From Zeaxanthinibacter sp. PT1 (lineage in GTDB: Bacteria > Bacteroidota > Bacteroidia > Flavobacteriales > Flavobacteriaceae): a DNA stretch of 64,000 nucleotides. Under the pieces are notes generated by a model that had not been told where the DNA came from, made no database searches, and worked only from the letters and a program-made list of their open reading frames with translations. Within the stretch, counting starts at the first letter, position 1; each line of letters begins with the position of its first letter. The stretch lies in contig NZ_JAQPCN010000003.1 in the NCBI RefSeq assembly GCF_028464225.1, forward strand, positions 62,001 through 126,000, given 5' to 3'. The position numbers and the translations under genes are program-made. Of the stretch, positions 54,101-61,163 are shown piece after piece.

Positions 54101-55696
54101 GACATCAGCAGTATCGATACCGATACGGATGACCAGACCTTATCCCTGGCCGGGAACACCCTCTCTATTGCTGACGGGAATAGTGTAGACCTGACTCCAT
54201 TTAACAATAGTGGAACGGACGATCAGAACATCAGTGGTTCTAACCTGACAGGTACTAACCTGACCATAGGGATAGAGAATGGAACTTCAGAGGTAATCAG
54301 TTTAGCCTCTTTAGTGGACGATGCCGATGCTGATGCTTCTAACGAATTACAGACAATCTCACGCGCCGGTACAGATGTTACTCTTTCTAATGGAGGGGGA
54401 ACCGTATCGATCGCGGATAATGATAACGACTCGACCAACGAGATCGAACTGCCTGCGGGTGGTGTAGGAGGACAGGTATTATCCACGGACGGTGCCGGGA
54501 ACTACTCCTGGATCAATGATAATGGGGGGTCTGATGATCAGAATATCAGTGGTTCCGGTCTTGCCGGAACGGTACTGACAATTGGTATCGAGAACGGTAC
54601 CAACGAGACCGTAGACCTGGCAACCATCAATACGGATGACCAGGGTGTGGATACCTTTAACTTTAATGGTGTCACTAACCAGCTGACCCTGGAAGTTGAA
54701 GCCGACGGCCAGCCTGCTCACGTGGTAGACCTTTCGGCCCTGGATAACAGTGGAACGGATGACCAGACCTTGTCTACAACCGGTGCAGCGGGGAACATTT
54801 CTATAGAAGATGGAAATACCCTGAACCTGAATGTGGACGATGCGGATGCCGATGCCGCGAATGAATTACAGACCATTTCCCGTGCCGGAACGGATCTTAC
54901 CCTGTCTAATGGAGGAGGAACCGTATCGATCGCGGATAACGATAACGACTCGACCAACGAGATCGAACTGCCTGCGGGTGGAGCCGGGGGACAGGTACTC
55001 TCTACGGACGGTGCCGGGAACTACTCCTGGATCAACGACAATGGTGGGACGGATGACCAGAACCTGACAGGGGCAAGCCTCAATGCGAGCAATATCCTGC
55101 AGATCGATATCGAAAATGGCGGTTCTACTACCGTAGACCTGTCCAGCCTGGACAACAGCGGTACGGATGACCAGAACATCAGCGGCTCCGGCCTGGCAGG
55201 TACGGTACTGACTATCGGGATAGAGAATGGCAGCAACGAGACGGTAGACCTGGCAAGCATCAACACCGATGACCAGTATGATGACGAGGTTCTGTTAAGA
55301 ACTCCGATAGACATGGATGAGGCGGAAGTAGCTTCACCTACACTGGAGACCAACGTAGAAGAGGTGATCCAGGCCATAGCGCCCATTACCTCAAAAGCGG
55401 CAAGGATTTTTTATCCTCCTTCTATTGCTGTAGATGCCTCAACTAATGGAAGTTTCAGCGTGGATCTTTATGCACAGTATACAGCCCAGTTTGCTACACC
55501 TGCTGTTGCCAGCACAGGAGCTCCTGCTGCGGTACCTACCTATGCCGCAGGAGAATTGTATTACTATGTCACTTATGCAGACCCGGCAGTTTTTGCCAAT
55601 ATGAGTATTGATGCCAACGGGGTACTGTCTTATGATATCATCGGACAGCCGGCAGATTATAATTCATTGATCAACGTGGTCTTCGTCGTAAAATAA
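45179..55696 (+). CDS. Giant (3505-residue) secreted repeat protein, tail-fibre-like and DDQ/STDGAGNYSW repeats
   Basis: The largest gene of the window. A signal peptide is clear (MGKKILFLLLLISGTVFAQ); the ATGs at 45179, 45212 and 45218 are all possible starts. The N-terminal half has about a dozen units built on SNPYDNTxSGLxATNVQ, AIDEVNAAAGTVALVDN and DGTYDFTD, in a short (about 85 residue) and a long (about 137 residue) version. The AIDEV-type unit recalls phage tail-fibre proteins. The second half alternates GTDDQNISGSxLxGT, IENGTxETVDLA and, eight times, IELPxGGxGGQVLSTDGAGN followed by YSWINDNGG. The last 100 residues form a distinct domain ending INVVFVVK, not a known T9SS sorting domain. 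It is probably a long surface fibre, co-transcribed with the CTD-B protein and PorP/SprF downstream. Confidence 0.85.
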   Translation: MNLKIKSTSKDMTMGKKILFLLLLISGTVFAQTTVSLQDQCNCEVLSGTAVTSPGAATPTGADVGDIYVNTNTGIIYFWDGNSWELTSSDDQQLQSFSFNPASRILSLQIENGNTVTVDLSFLNNTGTDDQVASEVLYNNTVSGLLAGNVQEALDEINAATSNVALVDNSDGTYTFTDADGTVTVISDTSISTLTDNGDGTYTYTDESNTVQTIDTNASSNPYDNTVSGLFATNVQAAIDEVNAAAGTVALVDNGDGTYDFTDASGNVTTITDTSISTLVDNGDGSFTYTAEDGTVTIFTESLTTLVDNNDGTFTYTNEDGTPQLVRKADMIDNFDGTYTFTNFGGTTLNINTNAISNPYDNTVSGLFATNVQAAIDEVNAAAGTVALIDNGDGTYDFTDASGTVTTITDTSISTLLNNGDGTYTYTDESGATQSIDTNASSNPYDNTTSGLLAVNVQDAIDEVNAAAGTVALVDNGDGTYDFTDASGTVTTITDTSISTLVDNGDGSFTYTAEDGTVTIFTETLTTLVDNNDGTFTYTNEDGTPQLVRKADMIDNFDGTYTFTNFGGTTLNINTNAISNPYDNTASGLLATNVQSAIDEVNAAADTVALVDNGDGTYDFTDAAGNVTTITDTSVSTLVNNGDGTYTYTDESGATQSIDTNASSNPYNNAISGLAATNVQSAIDEVNAAAGTVALVDNGDGTYDFTDASGTVTTITDTSISTLVNNGDGTYTYTDESGATQSIDTNASSNPYNNAISGLAATNVQAAIDEVNAAAGTVALVDNGDGTYDFTDAAGNVTTISDTSVSTLVNNGDGTYTYTDETGATQSIDTNASSNPYNNAISGLAATNVQSAIDEVNAAAGTVALVDNGDGTYDFTDASGNVTTITDTSISTLADNGDGSFTYTAEDGAVTIFTESLTTLVDNNDGTFTYTNEDGTPQLVRKADMIDNFDGTYTFTNFGGTTLNINTNAISNPYDNTASGLLATNVQSAIDEVNAAAGTVALVDNGDGTYDFTDSAGNVTTITDTSISTMVDNGNGTYTYTDETGAFQILNTNASSNPYNNLFSGLTATNVQAAIDEVNAAAGTVALVDNGDGTYEFTDASGAVTTITDTSISTLVNNGDGTYTYTDESGATQSIDTNASSNPYNNAISGLAATNVQAAIDEVNAAAGTVALVDNGDGTYDFTDAAGNVTTISDTSVSTLVDNGDGTFSYTNEVGAVVTINMDDADADPTNEYNTAAGISAGILEIIDGGGTLSTNLISSEARNDIKVGADGALYLNVDDAKNETITNLVDNNNGSFTYTNEKGPKTTIWKADIIDNGNGTLTFTNNDNSDVLLDFTAFGILYDNSISGLLANNTQDAIDELSAGSTDDQNLTGATLDGANVLTIGIENGSSTTVDLSSLDNSGTDDQLITTTGAAGNLTIEGGNSLTLNVDDADADPANEFNTGIATTAGALEVTDGGGTVSANLVSADANNDIVAGTDGALYLNVASVSMAETVTNLVDNGNGTITYTNEDGTPQTVNKADITDNGDGTYQFTNNDGSDVLLDTRANTNPYDNTASGLLATDVQAAIDEVNAAAGTVALVDNGNGTYDFTDAAGNVTTITDTSVSTLVDNGDGTYTYTDETGATQSINTNANSNPYDNTTSGLVATDVQAAIDEVNAAAGTVALVDNGDGTYNFTDAAGNVTTITDTSISTLTDNGDGSFTYTAEDGAVTIFTETLTTLVDNADGTFTYTNEDGTAQMVRKADMIDNFDGTYTFTNFGATLLNIDTNAASNPYDNTASGLLATDVQAAIDEVVSGSSDDQNLTAATLDGSNLLTIDIENGGSTSVDLSSLDNPGTDDQTAAEVTYDNTASGLLAADTQAAIDEIVANSSDDQQISTTGAAGNITIEDGNTLNLNVDDADADPANEFNTGSGITAGALEITDGGGTESVNLISADANNDITSGTDGALYLNVASVTISETVTNIVDNTDGTFTYTNESGAAQTISKADVTDNGDGTYTFTNNDGSDVVINTVDADSDTTNELQTISRAGTDVTLSDGGGTISIADNDNDSTNEIELPVGGAGGQVLSTDGAGNYSWINDNGGTDDQTAAEVTYDNTTSGLLAGNTQDAIDEIVSTSSDDQNISGSNLTGTNLTIGIENGTSEVISLASLVDDADADPTNEIELPAGGTGGQVLSTDGAGNYSWINDNGGTDDQNLTAATLNASNILQIDIENGTSTTVDLSSLDNSGTDDQNISGSNLTGTDLTIGIENGTSEVISLASLVDDADADPTNEFQTITRAGTDVTLSDGGGTISIADNDNDSTNEIELPVGGAGGQVLSTDGAGNYSWINDNGGTDDQTAAEVTYDNSTSGLLAGNTQAAIDEIVSTSSDDQNISGSGLLGTVLTIGIENGANETVDLATINTDDQTLSTSGAAGNISIENGNTLNLNVDDADADATNEFNTGLGMNAGSVQLTDGGGTLSTSLISTDANNDIAAGTDGALYLNVASVTISETVTNIVDNTDGTFTYTNESGAAQTISKADVTDNGDGTYTFTNNDGSDVVINTIDADSDAANELQTISRAGTDVTLSNGGGTVSIADNDNDSTNEIELPAGGAGGQVLSTDGAGNYSWINDNGGTDSQTLSLAGNNLSISNGNSIDISTIDTDTDDQTLSLAGNTLSIADGNSVDLTPFNNSGTDDQNISGSGLLGTVLTIGIENGTNETVDLATINTDDQGVDTFNFNGVTNQLTLEVEADGQPAHVVDLSALDNSGTDDQTLSTTGAAGNISIEDGNTLNLNVDDADADAANELQTISRAGTDVTLSNGGGTVSIADNDNDPTNEIELPVGGAGGQVLSTDGAGNYSWINDNGGSDDQNISGSGLAGTVLTIGIENGTNETVDLATINTDDQNISGSNLTGTNLTIGIENGTSEVISLASLVNDADADPTNEIELPAGGAGGQVLSTDGAGNYSWINDNGGTDSQTLSLAGNNLSISNGNTIDISSIDTDTDDQTLSLAGNTLSIADGNSVDLTPFNNSGTDDQNISGSNLTGTNLTIGIENGTSEVISLASLVDDADADASNELQTISRAGTDVTLSNGGGTVSIADNDNDSTNEIELPAGGVGGQVLSTDGAGNYSWINDNGGSDDQNISGSGLAGTVLTIGIENGTNETVDLATINTDDQGVDTFNFNGVTNQLTLEVEADGQPAHVVDLSALDNSGTDDQTLSTTGAAGNISIEDGNTLNLNVDDADADAANELQTISRAGTDLTLSNGGGTVSIADNDNDSTNEIELPAGGAGGQVLSTDGAGNYSWINDNGGTDDQNLTGASLNASNILQIDIENGGSTTVDLSSLDNSGTDDQNISGSGLAGTVLTIGIENGSNETVDLASINTDDQYDDEVLLRTPIDMDEAEVASPTLETNVEEVIQAIAPITSKAARIFYPPSIAVDASTNGSFSVDLYAQYTAQFATPAVASTGAPAAVPTYAAGELYYYVTYADPAVFANMSIDANGVLSYDIIGQPADYNSLINVVFVVK
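45837..48800 (+). repeat. Long and short tandem units of about 410 and 255 bp in the giant gene
   Basis: About ten units begin with codons for SNPYxN. Long units add the segment TIFTESLTTLVDNNDGTFTY to NFGGTTLNINTNAI. Several units are nearly identical at DNA level while others differ mostly at synonymous sites. Confidence 0.75.
51320..55275 (+). repeat. Eight interspersed GGQVLSTDGAGNYSWINDNGG units in the giant gene
   Basis: An element of about 35 residues (from NDNDSTNEIELP to INDNGGTDDQ) occurs eight times, alternating with DDQNISGS and TLSLAGNNLSIS elements. The segments at about 53310-53560 and 54640-54890 are virtually identical at DNA level. Confidence 0.75.
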
Positions 55697-55719
55697 TACC
55701 TAAAACAATAAAACGGGGT

Positions 55720-57723
55720 TTGAAATTCAGCAGCATTTATGGGAAATTAATACTCGGGGCCGTGATCTTCTTGATCGGTTCCGCTGCTGTTCATGCCCAG
55801 TTTTTACTGCAGGCACCCAATGCGGGGGACGAGGCTAATTACAAATGGTATGAAGCTTCCGATACGGCTACGGTACTGGGAACCGATTTCTTTTACGAAG
55901 TCACCGATCCGGGAATTTATTTTGCGACCTATGATGGCACGCTGTGTGGAAAAAATGCAACCGGGTACTTTATTGTGACCAATTGTAATTCACCCAATAA
56001 CGAAGTAACCCTGGATATTACGGCTAATGTGAGTCCGTCAGCTACCATAAGCTGGGATCCTCCACTTCCGGGAGACCAGACCATGCCATTGGTCATCGCG
56101 ACCCAGACCGTAACTAAGTATACGGCGTCTATCACTAAAGTGGGGAATACTATGGCCCTGCCCAGTTTTACAGTGGTATGCATGGATCAATCGGCAATAC
56201 TTGAAGATGATGTGGTCTCGGTGGATGAAGATACCAGTCTCATTGTCCCTATCTATGATAACGATAGCCAGATCCCGACATCGGGTACCCTTACTGCCAC
56301 AGATCCTGCTAATGGTACTGTAGTCATAGACATTAACGGCACCCCGAATGTTCCCGGCGATGATCTGCTGACATACGTCCCGGACCCGAATTACAATGGT
56401 CCTGACAGCTTTGATTATACGGTTTGTAACAGCTCGGGAGAATGCAGTACGGCTACGGTAACGGTGACAGTGATCCCTGTACTGGATGCAATTGTAGATG
56501 CCCGTTCTACGGAGCAGAATGTGCCTATAGATATCTTCGTACTGTTTAATGATAATGACCTGCCTATCGGTGGAACTATCAGCAATACCAATACCACGAA
56601 CGGGACATTGGTTCATAACTCGAACGGTACACCAGTATATGCCTTTGACGATTATTACACCTATACGCCAAACCCGGATTACCTGGGCAATGACAGCTTT
56701 GAATATACCATATGTGATACCCTGGGCCACTGTAGTACGGCCACGGTAACTATTATCGTGGTTGAGCCGGGCGTAGACCTGGATGCCGACAACGATGGTA
56801 TCGTGGATAGTTTTGAGGACCTGAATCTTGACGGGGACAATGATGCCACTACCAACCCGACGGATACGGACGGGGATGGAGTGCCGGATTACCTGGACAT
56901 TGACAGTGATGATGACGGAATCCCGGACAACGTGGAGTCACAACCTACCGCTCTTTATATTCCACCTTCTGGAGTTGATGAGAACGAAAACGGCCTGGAT
57001 GATGCCTATGAATCAGACGCGGTCGGAATATTCCCGATTGACACGGATAATGATGACCTCCCGGATTACCTGGACGATGATACCGATAATGATGGGGTGC
57101 CGGATTACATAGAGGCTCACGATTTTGATCGTGACGGTGTACCGGATGTAGTCTACATAGGTTCCGATAAGGATAATGATGGTCTTGATGATGGTTATGA
57201 AGGTGCATCTACACTTGATATAGATGTCAATGATGAGATTGACAATCCGTTGCTAGACCTTCCAAATACGGATGGGGACGGGGAATCTGACTATCGTGAT
57301 ATCGATGATGACGGAGATGGTACCCTGACCACCAAGGAAGATGTGAATAACGACGGAAACTTTACCAACGATGATTCTGATGGAAACGGTACCCCGGATT
57401 ACCTGGAACCCAATTATGCAGAGGTGCTGATCTACAATGTGGTGACCCCTAATGGTGATGGTGTACACGACTTCCTGAAAATTGATGGTCTGGATCGCTA
57501 CCCGAATAACACCATACATATTTACAACCGCTGGGGGGTTCTTGTATATGTGACTCAGTCCTACAATTCACAGGGTAACGTCTTTGATGGTACCTCTGAA
57601 GGAAGGGTGACCGTGGAGCAGGATAATAAATTGCCGGTAGGAACCTATTTCTACGTCCTTGAATACGAAGAGACCGCAGGAAACATGAAATCCATGTCCG
57701 GGTATATCTACCTAAATAAGTAA
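55720..57723 (+). CDS. Surface protein with Ig-like/cadherin-like domains, TSP3 repeats and T9SS type B CTD
   Basis: A 667-residue protein; a TTG start at 55720 gives MKFSSIYGKLILGAVIFLIG and a signal peptide cleaved after VHA. An N-terminal domain (25-160) resembles those attached to CHU-type secreted proteins. Two tandem Ig-like domains follow (164-255 and 255-345, with NGTVVIDINGTPNVPGDDLL and YTPNPDYLGNDSFEYTIC). TSP3 repeats occupy 350-560. The last 98 residues (VVTPNGDGVHDFLKI, IYNRWGVLVYV, LPVGTYFYVLEYEE) are a type B sorting domain. It lies 23 bp after the giant gene and 4 bp before a PorP/SprF gene, so it may be the anchored partner of the giant fibre. Confidence 0.9.
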   Translation: MKFSSIYGKLILGAVIFLIGSAAVHAQFLLQAPNAGDEANYKWYEASDTATVLGTDFFYEVTDPGIYFATYDGTLCGKNATGYFIVTNCNSPNNEVTLDITANVSPSATISWDPPLPGDQTMPLVIATQTVTKYTASITKVGNTMALPSFTVVCMDQSAILEDDVVSVDEDTSLIVPIYDNDSQIPTSGTLTATDPANGTVVIDINGTPNVPGDDLLTYVPDPNYNGPDSFDYTVCNSSGECSTATVTVTVIPVLDAIVDARSTEQNVPIDIFVLFNDNDLPIGGTISNTNTTNGTLVHNSNGTPVYAFDDYYTYTPNPDYLGNDSFEYTICDTLGHCSTATVTIIVVEPGVDLDADNDGIVDSFEDLNLDGDNDATTNPTDTDGDGVPDYLDIDSDDDGIPDNVESQPTALYIPPSGVDENENGLDDAYESDAVGIFPIDTDNDDLPDYLDDDTDNDGVPDYIEAHDFDRDGVPDVVYIGSDKDNDGLDDGYEGASTLDIDVNDEIDNPLLDLPNTDGDGESDYRDIDDDGDGTLTTKEDVNNDGNFTNDDSDGNGTPDYLEPNYAEVLIYNVVTPNGDGVHDFLKIDGLDRYPNNTIHIYNRWGVLVYVTQSYNSQGNVFDGTSEGRVTVEQDNKLPVGTYFYVLEYEETAGNMKSMSGYIYLNK

Positions 57724-57727
57724 AACC

Positions 57728-58696
57728 ATGAGCAAGTCAGTCAACCACAATCACTCATTCAAGTTCCAGGGCTTATGGCTTTTGATCATTTTCCTGGGTC
57801 TGCACCTGAATTCCATGGCCCAGCAAGATGCGCAGTACACACAGTACATGTATAATACCGTGAGTGTAAACCCGGGTTATACCGGTTCCAGGGGGCAATT
57901 GAGTATTGCTGCTCTGTACAGGGCACAATGGGTAGGCTTGGAAGGTGCCCCCAAAACACAGACTTTTAACTTTCATACCCCTTTAGGATATAACGGGGTA
58001 GGGATAGGACTTTCAGTAATTAATGACCAGATTGGCCCTACTTCGGAAACCTATGTAGACGTTGATTTCTCTTATACCGTAAAGACTTCTGATGAGGCAC
58101 GGCTCAGCTTTGGGTTAAAAGCCAGTGGGCATTTACTGGATGTGCGTTTCTCAGAGCTGAACCAGGATTATAGTCAGCCGGGCGGTCCGGATCCTACTTT
58201 GCAGACCGATATTCAGAATAAGTTCTCTCCTAATTTAGGAGCAGGCGTATACTACCATACAGAGCATTTCTATGCGGGGCTTTCCGCACCCAGGATATTA
58301 GAGACTTCACATTTTGATTCGTCTTCCCTGTCAACGGCCCGGGAAGAGATCAACTATTATTTCATCACCGGCTATGTTTTTGACATGAACCCGCTCTGGA
58401 AGTTTAAGCCTACCTTGCTGACTAAAGTAGTGTCTGGCGCACCTTTACAAATTGATGTCTCAGCCAATTTCATGTACAATGAAAAATTGATTATGGGCGC
58501 TGCCTATCGCTGGGATGCCGCACTGAGTGCTATGGTCGGATTCCAGATTTCTTCTGAATTCCTGATCGGGTTGGCTTATGACCGGGAGATCACAGAATTA
58601 GGACAAGCTGTCTTTAATGATGGTTCTTTCGAGGTCTTATTGAGATATGATTTTATCAAAGCACTCGACAACCTGAAATCACCCCGATTCTTCTGA
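57728..58696 (+). CDS. PorP/SprF family type IX secretion outer-membrane protein
   Basis: A 322-residue PorP/SprF barrel protein with a signal peptide (about 1-31, LWLLIIFLGLHLNSMAQ), the motif QDAQYTQYMYNTVSVNPGYTG, LYRAQWVGLEGAPKTQT, and the same SPRFF C-terminus as its paralogue at 27790. The gene follows the type B CTD gene by 4 bp. By analogy with SprF for SprB, and with PorP-like anchors of type B CTD proteins, it probably exports or retains the upstream protein. The two PorP/SprF proteins are clearly homologous along their whole length but not recent copies. Confidence 0.92.
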   Translation: MSKSVNHNHSFKFQGLWLLIIFLGLHLNSMAQQDAQYTQYMYNTVSVNPGYTGSRGQLSIAALYRAQWVGLEGAPKTQTFNFHTPLGYNGVGIGLSVINDQIGPTSETYVDVDFSYTVKTSDEARLSFGLKASGHLLDVRFSELNQDYSQPGGPDPTLQTDIQNKFSPNLGAGVYYHTEHFYAGLSAPRILETSHFDSSSLSTAREEINYYFITGYVFDMNPLWKFKPTLLTKVVSGAPLQIDVSANFMYNEKLIMGAAYRWDAALSAMVGFQISSEFLIGLAYDREITELGQAVFNDGSFEVLLRYDFIKALDNLKSPRFF

Positions 58697-58754
58697 TTTA
58701 TCCTTGAATTTCTTTTTTCTATAGGAGCTCCACTGCTTAATCCTTTAAAGGTCT

Positions 58755-58762
58755 TATTTTTG
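58755..58762 (+). promoter_or_regulatory. -7 promoter box of the idi operon
   Basis: TATTTTTG matches TAnnTTTG and ends 4 bp before the idi ATG, so the transcript would be leaderless or nearly so. No clear -33 TTG is seen. Confidence 0.45.
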
Positions 58763-58766
58763 TGTA

Positions 58767-59306
58767 ATGACACAGAAAGAAGAACGCGTAATACTCGTAA
58801 ATACTGAAGACGAGGTACTGGGGACCATGCCTAAGATGGAAGCCCACGAAAAGGCCTTATTGCACCGAGCTTTTTCCGTTTTTGTACTGAATGACAAAGG
58901 CGAGATTATGTTACAGCAGAGAGCCGCAGCTAAATATCATTCGCCATTACTTTGGACCAATACCTGTTGCAGCCATCAACGTTTAGGGGAGGGCAACCTG
59001 GATGCAGGTAAACGCAGGTTACAGGAAGAGATGGGTTTCCAGACCGAACTTACAGAGATATTTTCATTTGTTTATAAAGCTCCATTTGATAATGGTCTGA
59101 CAGAACATGAATTTGACCATGTGATGATCGGTTACTTTGAAGGAGAACCCAATATTAATCCCGATGAGGTTGAGGCCTGGAAATGGATGTCGCCCGAAGC
59201 CATCAAGACAGATATGGAGCGTAATGGGAAGGCTTATACTGCCTGGTTCCGGATTATCTTTGATAAGTTCTACGAGCATTTCAATCAAAAAACCGAGAAT
59301 CGATGA
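58767..59306 (+). CDS. idi: Isopentenyl-diphosphate delta-isomerase, type I
   Basis: A 179-residue Nudix-fold IPP isomerase interconverting isopentenyl and dimethylallyl diphosphate for isoprenoid synthesis. The active-site cysteine lies in TNTCCSH, the Nudix-like helix region reads AGKRRLQEEMGF, and the acidic metal ligands are in EHEFDHVMIG. Length is typical for the type I enzyme. It overlaps the next gene by 4 bp (ATGA), so the idi-queD-bcp-manA set is probably one operon, although the products belong to different pathways. Confidence 0.95.
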   Translation: MTQKEERVILVNTEDEVLGTMPKMEAHEKALLHRAFSVFVLNDKGEIMLQQRAAAKYHSPLLWTNTCCSHQRLGEGNLDAGKRRLQEEMGFQTELTEIFSFVYKAPFDNGLTEHEFDHVMIGYFEGEPNINPDEVEAWKWMSPEAIKTDMERNGKAYTAWFRIIFDKFYEHFNQKTENR

Positions 59307-59710
59307 AAGTGAAAGTAAGCAGGGCTGCGCATTTTAATGCCGCACACAGGCTCTACCGGCCGGATTGGAACGAAGAAAAGAACAACGCTGTATTTGGCAA
59401 GTGTAACAATCCCAATTTTCACGGGCATAATTACGAATTGATTGTCAGCGTCACCGGTCCCATCGATCAGGAAACGGGGATGGTCATAGATCTTAAAGAT
59501 CTTAAGGATCTTATTAAGTCAGAAGTGGAAGAAGCCTTTGATCATAAAAACCTGAACGTGGAAGTTCCCGAGTTTGCAAACCTTATTCCGACGGCTGAAA
59601 ATATCGCCGTAGTGATCTGGAATAAGCTAAAACCACATTTAAAGGAGGAGCAGGAGCTGGAAGTGGTACTATATGAGACCCCGCGTAATTTTGTAACCTA
59701 TTCAGGATAA
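59303..59710 (+). CDS. queD: 6-carboxytetrahydropterin synthase / 6-pyruvoyl-tetrahydropterin synthase family protein
   Basis: A 135-residue T-fold enzyme. The zinc-binding histidines are in FNAAHRLYRPDW and NFHGHNYEL, a catalytic Cys is in FGKCNNPNFHGH, and the DHKNLN motif and a final Glu in VVLYETPRNF are in place. It converts dihydroneopterin triphosphate in queuosine (QueD) or pterin synthesis. The presence of Cys before the HGHNY motif allows either activity, so the QueD assignment is likely but not certain. The start overlaps idi by 4 bp and the stop abuts the next ATG. Confidence 0.85.
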   Translation: MKVKVSRAAHFNAAHRLYRPDWNEEKNNAVFGKCNNPNFHGHNYELIVSVTGPIDQETGMVIDLKDLKDLIKSEVEEAFDHKNLNVEVPEFANLIPTAENIAVVIWNKLKPHLKEEQELEVVLYETPRNFVTYSG

Positions 59711-60166
59711 ATGGGATTAAAAGTAGGAGAAGAAATACCGTCGTTCAGCCTGGAAGACCAGGAAGGAAAGCAATTTGATATAGACACCGTAAAGGGGAGT
59801 AAGCCTATAGTTATTTTCTTTTACCCAAAGGATAATACCCCCGGTTGTACAAAGGAAGCCTGTGCATTCCGCGACAGTTATGAAGATTTTACAGACCTGG
59901 GAGCAGAAGTCATCGGTATCAGTTCAGATTCCAGCAGTACTCACAAACGTTTCGGTGCGCGCCACAACCTTCCCTTCGTGTTATTATCCGACTCCGATGG
60001 AACAGTTCGTAAAATGTTCCGGGTTAAAGGGCACTTGATGAATCTTTTACCGGGAAGGGAAACCTACGTAGTGGATACGGATGGTAAAGTGATCATGGTT
60101 TATAATAGTATGAACGCATCTAACCATATGCAGAAGGCTTTGGATGCACTAAAAGCGACGCTGTAA
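59711..60166 (+). CDS. bcp: Peroxiredoxin, BCP/PrxQ type
   Basis: A 151-residue thioredoxin-fold peroxiredoxin. The peroxidatic cysteine is in FFYPKDNTPGCTKEACAFRD, and a second Cys five residues later is in the resolving position typical of PrxQ. It reduces hydrogen peroxide and organic peroxides with thioredoxin as donor. It starts directly after the queD stop and its stop overlaps the manA start (TAATG), so translation is coupled. Confidence 0.93.
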   Translation: MGLKVGEEIPSFSLEDQEGKQFDIDTVKGSKPIVIFFYPKDNTPGCTKEACAFRDSYEDFTDLGAEVIGISSDSSSTHKRFGARHNLPFVLLSDSDGTVRKMFRVKGHLMNLLPGRETYVVDTDGKVIMVYNSMNASNHMQKALDALKATL

Positions 60167-61134
60167 TGAAATTATACCCATTGAAATTTGATCCTATTCT
60201 CAAAGAGAGGATCTGGGGCGGTACCAAACTGAAAGAAGTGCTCGGGAAGCCAATCACGGATGATCACACCGGTGAAAGCTGGGAACTTTCCGCAGTTGAC
60301 GGGGATGTCAGTGTGGTTTCTAACGGGGAATATAAAGGAACCAAGCTTACCCGGCTCATAGCAGATGAAGCTGAAGCCCTATTAGGGACTAGCGTGGTGA
60401 ATCGATTTGGACGGGAATTCCCGATCCTGATCAAATTTATCGATGCCCGGAAAGACCTGTCGGTTCAGCTACACCCCAACGACGAGCTGGCCCGTAAAAG
60501 ACACGGGTCTTTCGGGAAGACAGAAATGTGGTATATCATGGATGCCGATCCGGGGGCGAATCTTATCGTAGGTTTTAACAGGGACCTGGATAAGGATACC
60601 TATAAGCAGGAGCTGGAAAATGATCGCTTACTGGACCTGCTGAATTACGAGCAGGTAAAAGAAGGGGATACCTTCTTTATCAATACCGGGAAAGTTCATG
60701 CCATAGGTGCAGGGGTAATGCTTGCCGAGATACAGCAGACCTCGGACATTACCTATAGGATTTATGATTTTAAAAGAAAGGACAAGGATGGGAATTACCG
60801 GGAATTACATACCGAACTCGCCCTTGATGCCATCGATTATAAGAAGAAGGACGATTTTAAGGTAGCGTACAGCAACCGGAAAGACGCTGTAAATACCATG
60901 GTAGATTCCCCCTATTTCAAAACTAATTTCCTGGACCTCAGCCGTGATTTCTCCTTGGATTTACAGAAGCGCGAAGCCTTTACCATACTCATGTGCGTAC
61001 AGGGTGAGGCTAATGTTATATATAAAAGTGAAAGTGCTACCTTGAAAAGGGGAGAAACCGTACTTTTACCGGCTGCAATTCAAGGAGTAACCTTGGAAAC
61101 CGCAGAAGCAAAATTGCTCGAAGTAACAATTTAA
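60166..61134 (+). CDS. manA: Mannose-6-phosphate isomerase, class I
   Basis: A 322-residue cupin-type phosphomannose isomerase converting mannose-6-phosphate to fructose-6-phosphate. Zinc ligands are recognisable in VQLHPNDELARKRHG, KTEMWYIMDA and NTGKVHAIGAG. It is of the shorter class I form common in Firmicutes and Bacteroidota. It is the fourth gene of the idi-queD-bcp-manA operon. It may supply GDP-mannose precursors for surface polysaccharide or serve mannose use. Confidence 0.92.
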   Translation: MKLYPLKFDPILKERIWGGTKLKEVLGKPITDDHTGESWELSAVDGDVSVVSNGEYKGTKLTRLIADEAEALLGTSVVNRFGREFPILIKFIDARKDLSVQLHPNDELARKRHGSFGKTEMWYIMDADPGANLIVGFNRDLDKDTYKQELENDRLLDLLNYEQVKEGDTFFINTGKVHAIGAGVMLAEIQQTSDITYRIYDFKRKDKDGNYRELHTELALDAIDYKKKDDFKVAYSNRKDAVNTMVDSPYFKTNFLDLSRDFSLDLQKREAFTILMCVQGEANVIYKSESATLKRGETVLLPAAIQGVTLETAEAKLLEVTI

Positions 61135-61163
61135 GGTAGTAACAAGAACTAAATCAAAGTAAA

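Noticed and set aside
45179-55696. Giant repeat gene as part of a prophage (tail-fibre-like SGLxATNVQ units)
   Set aside because: It has a signal peptide and lies with T9SS-type genes; no capsid, portal, tail or lysis genes are in the window.
55720-57723. NRRIT tag at the end of the two type B CTD proteins or the giant protein
   Set aside because: Their ends ([24 protein letters not shown]) do not contain the motif, so the tag is restricted to the four central proteins.
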